From Rhodococcus qingshengii (GTDB taxonomy: Bacteria > Actinomycetota > Actinomycetes > Mycobacteriales > Mycobacteriaceae): a DNA stretch of 64,000 nt. The notes under the pieces were generated by a model. It did no database searches. It was given only the letters and a program-made list of their open reading frames with translations, and was not told the origin of the DNA. Positions 35,258 to 42,977 of the stretch are shown here, piece by piece (position 1 is the first letter of the stretch; every line of letters starts with the position of its first letter). A program made the translations under genes and the position numbers. The DNA lies in contig NZ_JAJNCL010000020.1 in assembly GCF_021025955.1 (NCBI RefSeq), positions 17,961 to 81,960 of the forward strand. Reading direction: 5' to 3'.

Positions 35258-36136
35258 GTGGAACTTCGTCAACTGCGCGCGTTTCTCGCAGTCGCCGACG
35301 AACTTCATTTCGGCCGCGCTGCCGAGCGACTCCACATCGGGCAGTCCCCGCTCAGCCAGACCATTCGCGCGCTCGAGCGCGAACTCGGTACCGACCTGTT
35401 CGTCCGGACCACCAGATCAGTGCAATTGACCGCAGCCGGCGAAGCCTTGGTCACGCCCGCTCGGATCATCGAAGCGCAGATCGCTGTCGTACGAGATATC
35501 GCATCGGCCGCGTCGACTGGCGAGACGGGCCGTGTCACAGTGGGTTTCGGCGGAACGGGCGGATACACGGTGTTGTCGGCACTCACACGGTCCTTGGCCG
35601 ACTCCCATCCGGGAATCGAGTTGGATCTACGGCCGCAGATGTATTCGGGTGAAGTACTCGACGCTCTCCGACGCGGAACCCTCGACATGGGTATCGTCGG
35701 CCTGCCCATTCCGCGCGGATTCGAGACTCACACTGTGCGCGAGGAAACCTTGATGGTCGCGGTTCCGGCCAGGCATCACCTCAGTACCCATGAGTCTGTG
35801 TCACCGAAAGACCTGGCAACCGAACGATTCGTGATGTATCCCGCCGAGCACGGCTCGGTGGTGCGCGATTACACGTTGTCCGTCTGCGCCACAGCAGGTT
35901 TCACGCCCACCGTCGCGCACGAAGCCCCCGATCCGTACAGCCTGTTGGCCATGGTCGGAGCGGGGGTCGGGATCGCCGTCGTCGTGGAGTCGACGGCGCA
36001 TCTGTCCATGGACGGGGTCGTGTACCTGCCGATCGCCGGAGCCACGCCCACACTGAAAATCGCTATGGCATGGCGACCGAACAATCCGACGCCGGCAGTA
36101 CACACCGTCACTCGGGTGCTGAAAGAGCAGCCTTAG
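35258..36136 (+). CDS. LysR-family transcriptional regulator
   Basis: A 292-aa LTTR. The winged HTH is VELRQLRAFLAVADELHFGRAAERLHIGQSPLSQTIRALE (quoted in parts; residues 1-40; FGRAAERLHIGQSPLSQTI is the HTH). A periplasmic-binding-like co-inducer domain follows (VGFGGTGGYTVL; LDMGIVGLPIP). GTG 35258 has GGGAG 7 bases upstream and begins exactly at the family start. It is divergent from the MHS-transporter operon and probably activates it when the substrate or its CoA ester is present. Its stop overlaps the convergent acyl-CoA dehydrogenase stop on the other strand. Confidence 0.9.
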   Translation: MELRQLRAFLAVADELHFGRAAERLHIGQSPLSQTIRALERELGTDLFVRTTRSVQLTAAGEALVTPARIIEAQIAVVRDIASAASTGETGRVTVGFGGTGGYTVLSALTRSLADSHPGIELDLRPQMYSGEVLDALRRGTLDMGIVGLPIPRGFETHTVREETLMVAVPARHHLSTHESVSPKDLATERFVMYPAEHGSVVRDYTLSVCATAGFTPTVAHEAPDPYSLLAMVGAGVGIAVVVESTAHLSMDGVVYLPIAGATPTLKIAMAWRPNNPTPAVHTVTRVLKEQP

Positions 36137-37839
36137 GCTCTGGCGAGGATTCCCGCGAAATCGGTCCCCACAGGCAGAGTTCCGTACTCGTGACCACGAT
36201 CGACACCGAGGCGTGCGGCAATGAACGCATCGGACGACGCGGCCGGGGAGTGGCGCACCATGAGCGAGGCCTGCAGTGCCAACGCCATAGCCTCGACGAC
36301 GGTCCGAGCGCGGAGCTGGGCGTCGGCGGGCGCCATCGTGGCGAGCTCACCGAGTTGGCGTCGTACCCGATCGAGGTGCTGATCGAGGACCGGGTTGTTG
36401 CCGCGAGCGAGGTTGATCTCGTGGTCGAAGGCGGCAACGGAATCGGGTTCACGGGTCATCGCGCGCAGGACATCGAGCGCGATGACGTTGCCCGACCCCT
36501 CCCACACGGCCATGACGGGCTGCTCACGGTAGCGACGGGCTAGCGGGAAGTCCTCGGTGTAACCGTTACCGCCCAGGCATTCGAGTGCCTCGTAGGAGTG
36601 GTGCGGGCCGCGCTTGCAGATCCAGTACTTCGCAACCGCCGTCGCGAGTCGGCGGAACGCCTTTTCCTGCTCGTCCGCGTCCTCGTCTTGCGCGCGAGCC
36701 AATCGGAGTGCGGTGATGGTCGCGGCTTCGGATTCGAGAGCCAGATCGGCGAGCACCGACGTCATCGCCGGCTGATCTGCCAGGACGGCACCGAAAGCGC
36801 TGCGGTGCCGTGCATGCCACACCGCTTCGGCGACCGACTGACGCATACCTGCCGTGCTGCCGAGGATGCAGTCGAGTCGCGTCTGGGACACCATTTCGAT
36901 GATGGTCCGCACGCCACGACCCGGTTCGCCGATCATGGTGCCGACGGTGCCGTCGAGTTCGATCTCGGACGATGCGTTCGACTTGTTGCCCAGCTTGTTC
37001 TTCAGACGCTGGATACGGAAGACGTTGCGTGTGCCGTCGGGCAGGATGCGGGGGAGCAGGAAACAGGAAAGTCCCTGGCCGGCAGCACCTTCAGCCTGAG
37101 CGAGCACCAGGAAGGCGTCGGACATCGGCGCGGAGCAGAACCACTTGTGTCCGGTGAGCAGGTAGTCCGCACCCGGGCCGCCACGTCCCGCCGGCTTGGC
37201 GATGGTCGTGTTGGCTCGCACGTCGGAGCCGCCCTGCTTTTCCGTCATCGACATTCCGAATATCGCGGATGCCTTTCCGGGAGCATCCAACTCGGGGGTG
37301 TAGCTCCGAGAAAGGGCACGCGGGGTCCAGATGGCGGCTACATCGGGTTGCAGCTCGAGCGAGGGGATCACGGCGTGCGTCATGGAGATTGGGCACGCGT
37401 GGCCCGGTTCGACCTGGGAGAAGAGCATGAATGCCGCGGCCCGAGCCACGTTGGCACCCGGTTTCGGGTCAGCCCAGGCAGAGGTGTGAGCACCGTGCGC
37501 AACGGCGGCAGAGATGATCCGGTGATACGACGGATGGTATTCGACCTCGTCGATGCGGTTTCCCCAGCGATCGAAGGTCTTCAATTCGGGGATCACCGTG
37601 TTAGCCAGCTCGGCGTCGTGCTGGAATCCAGCACTACCGACCAGTTCACCGATATCGGTGAGTTCGCTTGTGGCCCAATCCGCGTCGTGGCGCGCGACCC
37701 CTTCGGTCAGGACCGTATCGAGCAGGAACTCGTTGACGTCTGTGCGCGGTACCGACTGGTTGAGCACTGCATGGGTGCGATGCGGAGCCGGGTGGGTGAC
37801 GGTGTTCTCGGAGACGGTCTTCTCGGAAATATCAGTCAT
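36133..37839 (-). CDS. Acyl-CoA dehydrogenase family protein (AidB-like)
   Basis: A 568-aa flavoprotein. It has VEYHPSYHRIISAAVAHG, HACPISMTHAVIP, GMSMTEKQGGSDVRANTT, LTGHKWFCSAPMSDAFLV and CLGGNGYTEDFPLARRYREQ (quoted in part), followed by WEGSGNVIALDVLRA. This N-terminal architecture with the SMTEKQGGSDVR motif is the most AidB-like in the window. It probably oxidises an acyl-CoA made by the ligase upstream, 10 bp away. The frame is open to 38061, but ATG 37839 with AAAGG ahead avoids overlapping the ligase. It is the last gene of the TetR-led operon. Confidence 0.9.
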   Translation of the reverse strand: MTDISEKTVSENTVTHPAPHRTHAVLNQSVPRTDVNEFLLDTVLTEGVARHDADWATSELTDIGELVGSAGFQHDAELANTVIPELKTFDRWGNRIDEVEYHPSYHRIISAAVAHGAHTSAWADPKPGANVARAAAFMLFSQVEPGHACPISMTHAVIPSLELQPDVAAIWTPRALSRSYTPELDAPGKASAIFGMSMTEKQGGSDVRANTTIAKPAGRGGPGADYLLTGHKWFCSAPMSDAFLVLAQAEGAAGQGLSCFLLPRILPDGTRNVFRIQRLKNKLGNKSNASSEIELDGTVGTMIGEPGRGVRTIIEMVSQTRLDCILGSTAGMRQSVAEAVWHARHRSAFGAVLADQPAMTSVLADLALESEAATITALRLARAQDEDADEQEKAFRRLATAVAKYWICKRGPHHSYEALECLGGNGYTEDFPLARRYREQPVMAVWEGSGNVIALDVLRAMTREPDSVAAFDHEINLARGNNPVLDQHLDRVRRQLGELATMAPADAQLRARTVVEAMALALQASLMVRHSPAASSDAFIAARLGVDRGHEYGTLPVGTDFAGILARA

Positions 37840-37849
37840 GACAGGCCTT

Positions 37850-39355
37850 TCAGCTCGCTGCGCGGATGAGGTGCTTCTGGATCTTGCCGGTCGGTGTACG
37901 CGGAAGAATCGTCGCGAACACCACTTCACGCGGAATCTTGTAGCGCGCCAACTTGTCCGAGAGGTAGTCCTTGATGTCGTCGGCGCTGATGACATCCGGT
38001 TCACGCCAGACGACGTGCGCGACGACGGTCTCGCCCCATTCTTCGTTGGGTTTTCCGACAACGGCGACGTCGACGACGTCCGGGTGGCCGGAGATCACGT
38101 CCTCGACCTCCTTGGAGTAGACGTTCTCACCGCCCGTGATGATCATGTCCTTCGCGCGGTCGACGATGAAGAGGTAACCGTCCGCATCCTTGCGCGCCAG
38201 ATCGCCGGTGCGATACCAACCTCCGTCGGCAAAAGCAGCCTTCGTGGCAGCGGGGTCGTCGAGGTACCCCTGCATGACGGTGTCGGCGCGCAGCCAGATC
38301 TCACCGATCTGATCGCGCTCCGCGTCGGTGCCGTCATCGGCAACCAGGCGCAGGTCGACGCCGGCCAGCGCGACGCGGCCGATCGAGCCCGCCTTGCTCA
38401 ACTGCTCCTCGGGGTACAGCACAGTGCCCACTGGCCCGGTCTCGGTCATGCCGTAGACCTGCCGGAATTCGGTGGTGCCGTACGACTCCACCAGTCGCCG
38501 AGCGACATCCGCGCCGATCGGTCCGCCGCCGTACAACCACGCACGAACGCTTCCGAGGTTGTAATCGGCAAAGTTCGGCACGAGGTTGAGTGCAGTGGTG
38601 TAGATGACCGGCGGGCCGAAGCAGAGGGTAATACGTTGTTCCTGAACAGTTTCCAGGAATTTGACGGGATGGTACTCGCGCAGCAGCACGACGGTTCCGC
38701 CCATGTAGAGCGTGGACATGAACCAGTTGTTGAGCGGGGAAGCGTGCCAGATCGGGACGGCCATGAGCAGTCGCTCGTCCCGAGTCGTCGACACGGCGAG
38801 GGCAGCGGTGACGGCAACACCGACGACGTTGCGGTGGCTGTGGACGCAGCCCTTGGGCGAGCCGGTAGTCCCCGAGGTGTAGAGGATTTCAGCCGGATCG
38901 TTCTCGTCGATGTCGATACCGTCAACGCCCTCCTGGCGGGTGATGGCGTCGTCGAAGAAGTCGAAACCGTCTGCGACAGAGTCCGTGCTGATCAGTTTGG
39001 CTGTTGTCTCCAGTCGACCGACAACCGGCGCCAACTCACCGTCGAAGACGCACACCGACACCTTCGCGTGCCCCAGCACGTAGGCAACTTCCGGCGTCTG
39101 CATCTTGTGGTTGATGGGGACCACGACGGCGCCCAAGCGCCAGGCACCGAGCATCGCGTACACGAATCCCGGAGTGTTGTAACACATCAGCGCGACGCGG
39201 TCACCCGGCTGCACGCCCAGCGACTGCAAATAGCCTGCGGCACGTCGGCTTCCGTCCTGAACCTGGGAGTACGTGTGATCGTGACCGTCGAATATCAGGA
39301 AGGGTTTGTCCGGGGTCTTGGTGACGTTGCTGTCGAATACGCGAACGATGTTCAT
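37850..39355 (-). CDS. Acyl-CoA synthetase (AMP-forming)
   Basis: A 501-aa ANL ligase. Motifs: P-loop YTSGTTGSPKGC (about residues 158-169), VPIWHASPLNNWF, VYGMTETGPVGT (A5), GDLARKDADGYLFIVDRAKDMIITGGENVYSKE (quoted in parts; A7-A8), and the catalytic Lys in PRTPTGKIQKH (about 491). The overall pattern resembles medium/long-chain or aromatic-acid ligases. ATG 39355 has AAGGA ahead. It is co-transcribed with the upstream TetR gene (36 bp) and the downstream AidB-like dehydrogenase, giving an acid-activation and oxidation pair induced through TetR. No enoyl-CoA hydratase or thiolase is present, so the pathway must be completed elsewhere. Confidence 0.92.
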   Translation of the reverse strand: MNIVRVFDSNVTKTPDKPFLIFDGHDHTYSQVQDGSRRAAGYLQSLGVQPGDRVALMCYNTPGFVYAMLGAWRLGAVVVPINHKMQTPEVAYVLGHAKVSVCVFDGELAPVVGRLETTAKLISTDSVADGFDFFDDAITRQEGVDGIDIDENDPAEILYTSGTTGSPKGCVHSHRNVVGVAVTAALAVSTTRDERLLMAVPIWHASPLNNWFMSTLYMGGTVVLLREYHPVKFLETVQEQRITLCFGPPVIYTTALNLVPNFADYNLGSVRAWLYGGGPIGADVARRLVESYGTTEFRQVYGMTETGPVGTVLYPEEQLSKAGSIGRVALAGVDLRLVADDGTDAERDQIGEIWLRADTVMQGYLDDPAATKAAFADGGWYRTGDLARKDADGYLFIVDRAKDMIITGGENVYSKEVEDVISGHPDVVDVAVVGKPNEEWGETVVAHVVWREPDVISADDIKDYLSDKLARYKIPREVVFATILPRTPTGKIQKHLIRAAS

Positions 39356-39391
39356 CGAAGTCCTTGTCGGAGAATCACGCTCGAAGAGAGT

Positions 39392-40027
39392 TCATTCCAT
39401 CGAGCTGTTGAGTACGGCGTCGGGTATCTGGAGAGTGGCGAAGATGACGGCGACCGCCTCCTCGAGGGAGTAACCGAAGCTTTCGCCGGTGGCAGTCTTC
39501 TGAATGACGAGGCCGAAGATCGCAGACCAGAAGGCCTTGGATTCGACGTCGATGCCCGCGCGCAGCTGCCAGCCGGTGCGGATCAAGGTACGGAGGAGGG
39601 CTGTTTCGCCCGAGGAATGAAGAGTGCGAAGCGTCTCGGAGATCAGATCGCGGAGTTCACCACGGCGACCCGTCATCATCATCGCTTCCACGAACAGTTC
39701 GACGCTGGGAGCGCCCGAGCCGAGGAGTGATCCGACCAGCTTCTCGGTGTAGTCGCCCACGGTGTCGGCGTCGGCGGCATCGACCTCGGCACGCTTGCCT
39801 GCGCGCAGAACGGCTGCACACGCCACCTCGACGAAGAGCTTCTCTTTTGAGCCGTAGTAGTAGGTCACCTGGTTGGGATGGGCGCCGGCGGCGGTGCAGA
39901 TCTGCGCGATGGACACGCTGTCGCCGTGCTCGAGGAAGAGCTCGGTTGCAGCGTTGAACAGTGCCATGCGCGTCTGCTTGCCCGACTCACGCGTGGCGCG
40001 CGCTGCGGGAACTGACTCGGTGACCAT
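39392..40027 (-). CDS. TetR-family transcriptional repressor
   Basis: A 211-aa protein. The TetR_N HTH occupies about residues 17-65: ALFNAATELFLEHGDSVSIAQICTAAGAHPNQVTYYYGSKEKLF (quoted in parts). The C-terminal helical domain (VELFVEAMMMTGRRGELRDLI) binds ligand and dimerises. ATG 40027 has TAGGAG 6 bases upstream; a GTG at 40030 is in tandem. It leads an operon with an acyl-CoA ligase and dehydrogenase. Two almost identical palindromes lie in its promoter, so it most probably represses its own operon, released by an acyl-CoA or fatty acid as in FadR-type TetR proteins. The ligand is inferred. Confidence 0.9.
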   Translation of the reverse strand: MVTESVPAARATRESGKQTRMALFNAATELFLEHGDSVSIAQICTAAGAHPNQVTYYYGSKEKLFVEVACAAVLRAGKRAEVDAADADTVGDYTEKLVGSLLGSGAPSVELFVEAMMMTGRRGELRDLISETLRTLHSSGETALLRTLIRTGWQLRAGIDVESKAFWSAIFGLVIQKTATGESFGYSLEEAVAVIFATLQIPDAVLNSSME

Positions 40028-40040
40028 CACGAACTCCTAC

Positions 40041-40059
40041 TTGTTTGTATGACAAACAA
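40041..40059. promoter_or_regulatory. TetR operator 1
   Basis: TTGTTTGTATGACAAACAA: 7-bp arms (TTGTTTG/CAAACAA) around TATGA, starting 13 bp upstream of the TetR ATG. It is repeated nearly identically at 40070. Position and symmetry fit autorepression. Confidence 0.8.
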
Positions 40060-40069
40060 TAACTCGGCG

Positions 40070-40088
40070 TTGTTTGTATGGCAAACAA
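40070..40088. promoter_or_regulatory. TetR operator 2
   Basis: TTGTTTGTATGGCAAACAA: same arms and a spacer differing at one base from operator 1, centred 29 bp away (nearly three helical turns). The second site would allow cooperative binding and may also affect the divergent AraC gene 114 bp on. Confidence 0.8.
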
Positions 40089-40201
40089 TTTTCTCGACGC
40101 GATGACATGTCGACTCCTATCGACATGTCCGATGTGCGGGATTACTCTCTGAACATCGAGCACCCGAGAACTTCGGCTTTTCTGCGAGGAGGCACCCTGC
40201 A

Positions 40202-41182
40202 ATGCTCGCGCGATCCGGCTTCTCCCTGCCCACACGCACGACTCTCACGGGCGACTGGGCAGATTTGTTGCGTGAGCATTTTGTCGCGCTCGACGTATCC
40301 GATATCGAAGACGGCGATGGATTCAGCGGGGCCGTGCACTCGGCCCAACTCGCACACGTTCGGGTGTCCGCAGTTCAATCGATGGAACAACGAATAGTCC
40401 GTAGCAGCAGCCTGATCAAGAGCGACGGTGCGGACTATCTGCAAATCGGCATGATCCGCCGCGGTAGCGCGGTAGTGCGGCAAGACGACCGCGAATGCGT
40501 CCTGCGACGTGGCGACTACGTCCTGTACGACACCACGCGCCCATTCGATTGGCAGATCGAGGGACACGCACACGACGGCATCTGGGGACTCGAGGTGTTC
40601 ACCTGGCCACGGTCGTACCTGTCACTCAGCGACGCGGAGGTCACGAACTTGACTGCCATTGCCTTCGACGGACACGCGGGCCTGAGTGGCCTGCTGGGTC
40701 GCTTTCTTCACGATCTTGCCTCCGTCCGCATGACGTCTGACGCGAGCGGAGACGAAGAGGAAGTCGTCAACGAGATCGGCAGCCTGGTCAAGTCGGTTCT
40801 TCACGCTACGGCGCGTCCGATCACCTCGCAGCGAACCAACCTCTACGAATCCGCTCTGTCGGTCATAGACGCCCGCATCGCTGACCCAGCTTTGTCTCCG
40901 GTGGACATCGCGGGATCAGTCAAAGTCTCCATTCGCCAGTTGCACCGAGCCTTCGCCGAACACGGCACGACGGTGTCGCGTTCGATTCGCAGCCGTCGAC
41001 TCGACGGTTGCCGTCGTGAGATCGTGCAACGCCACGCAGTAGAGCGGTCGCTGACCCAGATTTCTCACCGCTGGGGATTCACCGACCTGGCCGCCTTCAG
41101 TCGCGCATTCAAGGCGGAGTTCGGGATCAGCCCGCGGCGATACCGGTCGCAAGCAGCGGGCCCCATAAGTACTGCTCGCTGA
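40202..41182 (+). CDS. AraC/XylS-family regulator of the aldoxime-nitrile cluster
   Basis: A 326-aa activator. The N-terminal cupin-like ligand domain (about residues 30-200) includes LQIGMIRRGSAVVRQDDRECVLRRGDYVLYDTTRPF (quoted in parts), as in AraC_binding_2 proteins. The C-terminal pair of HTHs (about 220-320) has VDIAGSVKVSIRQLHRAFAEHG and ISHRWGFTDLAAFSRAFKAEFGISPRRYR (quoted in parts). ATG 40202 has GAGGAGG 8 bases upstream. It is transcribed toward the aldoxime dehydratase gene 205 bp away, and that gap contains repeated GCCAAGT motifs. It is inferred to activate the pathway in response to an aldoxime, nitrile or amide. An equivalent AraC gene precedes oxd in related Rhodococcus and Pseudomonas clusters. 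Confidence 0.88.
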   Translation: MLARSGFSLPTRTTLTGDWADLLREHFVALDVSDIEDGDGFSGAVHSAQLAHVRVSAVQSMEQRIVRSSSLIKSDGADYLQIGMIRRGSAVVRQDDRECVLRRGDYVLYDTTRPFDWQIEGHAHDGIWGLEVFTWPRSYLSLSDAEVTNLTAIAFDGHAGLSGLLGRFLHDLASVRMTSDASGDEEEVVNEIGSLVKSVLHATARPITSQRTNLYESALSVIDARIADPALSPVDIAGSVKVSIRQLHRAFAEHGTTVSRSIRSRRLDGCRREIVQRHAVERSLTQISHRWGFTDLAAFSRAFKAEFGISPRRYRSQAAGPISTAR

Positions 41183-41258
41183 TCTGTAACATCCTCGGAC
41201 ACTTACCCATTCAACATGGTGTTCAAAACATTCTGTCGCCGACAGCTTATCCACAATT

Positions 41259-41345
41259 CTTGGCACGGTGGGCCAAGTATCGGGCGCTGACGGCCAAGTT
41301 TGCTCGGCCTCGCGGGCGTAGATTTTCGGCACGGAGTTGCCAAGT
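41259..41345. promoter_or_regulatory. GCCAAGT repeats upstream of oxd (candidate AraC sites)
   Basis: GGCCAAGT occurs at 41271-41278 and 41292-41299, exactly 21 bp (two helical turns) apart in direct orientation. GCCAAGT recurs at 41339-41345, and an inverted CTTGGC lies at 41259-41264. Direct repeats at 21 bp are typical of AraC-family activator sites. They lie within 130 bp of the oxd start. The rest of the gap (41183-41387) has no gene. Confidence 0.6.
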
Positions 41346-41387
41346 GCCAGGCACCCGATCCGACCACCTACATCACAGGGAGTACTC

Positions 41388-42449
41388 ATGGAATCTGCAA
41401 TCGGTGAACACCTTCAATGCCCGCGCACGCTGACCAGGCGCGTTCCGGATACCTATACGCCACCATTTCCCATGTGGGTCGGGCGCGCGGACGACACCTT
41501 GCACCAGGTCGTGATGGGCTATCTCGGCGTGCAGTTCCGCGGCGAGGATCAGCGCTCGGCAGCACTGCAGGCAATGCGGGATATCGTCGCCGGCTTCGAC
41601 TTGCCGGGCGGACCGGCACACCACGACCTCACCCATCACATCGACAACCAGGGCTACGAGAACCTGATCGTGGTCGGATACTGGAAAGATGTTTCTTCCC
41701 AACATCGTTGGAGCAAGTCGACTCCAGTGGCATCCTGGTGGGAGTCCGATGACCGCCTGTCGGACGGATTGGGGTTCTTCCGAGAGATCGTGGCACCACG
41801 AGCCGAACAATTCGAAACGCTCTACGCGTTCCAAGACGACCTCCCTGGGGTCGGAGCCGTCATGGACGGCATCAGTGGCGAGATCAACGAGCACGGCTAC
41901 TGGGGTTCGATGCGCGAGCGATTTCCGATCTCCCAGACCGACTGGATGCAGGCCTCGGGCGAACTACGGGTCATCGCCGGTGACCCCGCCGCGGGCGGAC
42001 GCGTAGTAGTGCGGGGGCACGACAACATCGCACTGATCCGGTCCGGGCAGGACTGGGCCGACGCGGAAGCAGACGAGCGCAGCCTCTACCTGGACGAAAT
42101 TTTGCCCACTCTTCAATCGGGCATGGATTTCCTCCGCGACAACGGCCCTGCCGTCGGGTGTTACAGCAACCGATTCGTACGCAACATCGACATCGACGGA
42201 AACTTCCTAGACCTGAGCTACAACATCGGCCACTGGGCCTCGCTCGACCAACTCGAGCGGTGGTCGGAATCCCACCCGACCCATCTGCGGATCTTCACGA
42301 CATTCTTCCGAGTTGCCGCGGGTCTGTCGAAATTGCGCCTCTACCACGAGGTCTCGGTGTTCGACGCCGGCGATCAGCTGTACGAGTACATCAATTGTCA
42401 TCCCGGCACCGGAATGCTGCGCGACGCGGTGACCACCGCCGAACACTGA
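41388..42449 (+). CDS. oxd: Aldoxime dehydratase (heme enzyme)
   Basis: A 353-aa protein, the known length of Rhodococcus OxdRE/OxdRG. It dehydrates R-CH=NOH to R-CN using a ferrous b-type heme that binds the substrate directly through nitrogen. Counting from ATG 41388 puts each established key residue in place: proximal heme ligand His299 (SHPTH), distal catalytic His320 (RLYH), Ser219 (IRSG) and Arg178 (RER). It is cytosolic. The start has AGGGAG 6 bases ahead; earlier residues in the same frame are not part of known enzymes. Coupled with the nitrile hydratase and amidase downstream, it forms the first step of the aldoxime-to-acid pathway. Confidence 0.97.
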   Translation: MESAIGEHLQCPRTLTRRVPDTYTPPFPMWVGRADDTLHQVVMGYLGVQFRGEDQRSAALQAMRDIVAGFDLPGGPAHHDLTHHIDNQGYENLIVVGYWKDVSSQHRWSKSTPVASWWESDDRLSDGLGFFREIVAPRAEQFETLYAFQDDLPGVGAVMDGISGEINEHGYWGSMRERFPISQTDWMQASGELRVIAGDPAAGGRVVVRGHDNIALIRSGQDWADAEADERSLYLDEILPTLQSGMDFLRDNGPAVGCYSNRFVRNIDIDGNFLDLSYNIGHWASLDQLERWSESHPTHLRIFTTFFRVAAGLSKLRLYHEVSVFDAGDQLYEYINCHPGTGMLRDAVTTAEH

Positions 42450-42500
42450 ACGTAAACGCCAGAGCATTCGGCCACGTTCTTTCCCTCGGAGGCAACTCGA

Positions 42501-42526
42501 GATATGTTGACGAGTGTCGACATATC
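42501..42526. promoter_or_regulatory. Palindromic operator upstream of nhr2
   Basis: GATATGTTGAC and GTCGACATATC (10 of 11 pairs) flank a 4-base spacer (GAGT), 38 bp before the ArsR start. The core ATATGT(T/C)GA recurs in the amidase promoter dyad at 44409. It is the likely autoregulatory site of the ArsR protein. Confidence 0.65.
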
Positions 42527-42563
42527 CCAATAAAGGCCATCGAGGAAGCGCGGACAGCAGACA

Positions 42564-42932
42564 GTGACTACTCAACGAAACGAAGAGTTGGCATTTGCTG
42601 TGCTGGCCGACCAAGTGCGTCGACAGATTCTCGACACTCTGGCTACCCACGGCGAGTGCAACGCAGGCTTCATCAGCGATCAGATTTCGACAGTCGGTCG
42701 CACCACGGTATCCACACATCTCAAGGCGCTGCGGCTGTCCGGAGTGATCGTCGAACGACGTCAAGGACGTCATCGCTTGTTCTCGATCGATCCGGCGGGG
42801 CCGGCCAACGATGCACTCCAGTTCCTGCGCGACGTCCTCGGGCGAGCATTGGAAGCCGGTTCGAACTCCTCCGACTCACCGACCACGGCGACTGAGGATT
42901 CCGACGTCGCGTCGGAGCGTCGCCGGGCGTGA
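42564..42932 (+). CDS. nhr2: ArsR-type regulator of nitrile hydratase cluster (Nhr2)
   Basis: A 122-aa winged-helix protein. AFAVLADQVRRQILDTLATHGECN (quoted in parts) is the ArsR start helix. VGRTTVSTHLKALRLSGVIVERRQGRHRLFSID (quoted in parts) forms the recognition helix and wing. The Ser/Thr/Glu-rich C-terminus is disordered. It starts at GTG 42564. It lies between oxd and nhr1, the order known for Rhodococcus Fe-type clusters, in which Nhr1 and Nhr2 are needed for nitrile hydratase expression. No metal-binding CxC is seen, so it may act without metal, perhaps with Nhr1 as co-sensor. A long palindrome lies just upstream. Confidence 0.9.
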   Translation: MTTQRNEELAFAVLADQVRRQILDTLATHGECNAGFISDQISTVGRTTVSTHLKALRLSGVIVERRQGRHRLFSIDPAGPANDALQFLRDVLGRALEAGSNSSDSPTTATEDSDVASERRRA

Positions 42933-42977
42933 GGCCCTGTTTGAGCCCCAGCATCTATTTCAGGCAGGAAGTAGAAC

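Noticed and set aside
37553..39730. 725-aa plus-strand open frame opposite the acyl-CoA synthetase and dehydrogenase
   Set aside because: It is the antisense of two clearly conserved genes. Its translation shows no family features and is rich in Arg/Val/Asp, as expected for high-GC shadow frames.
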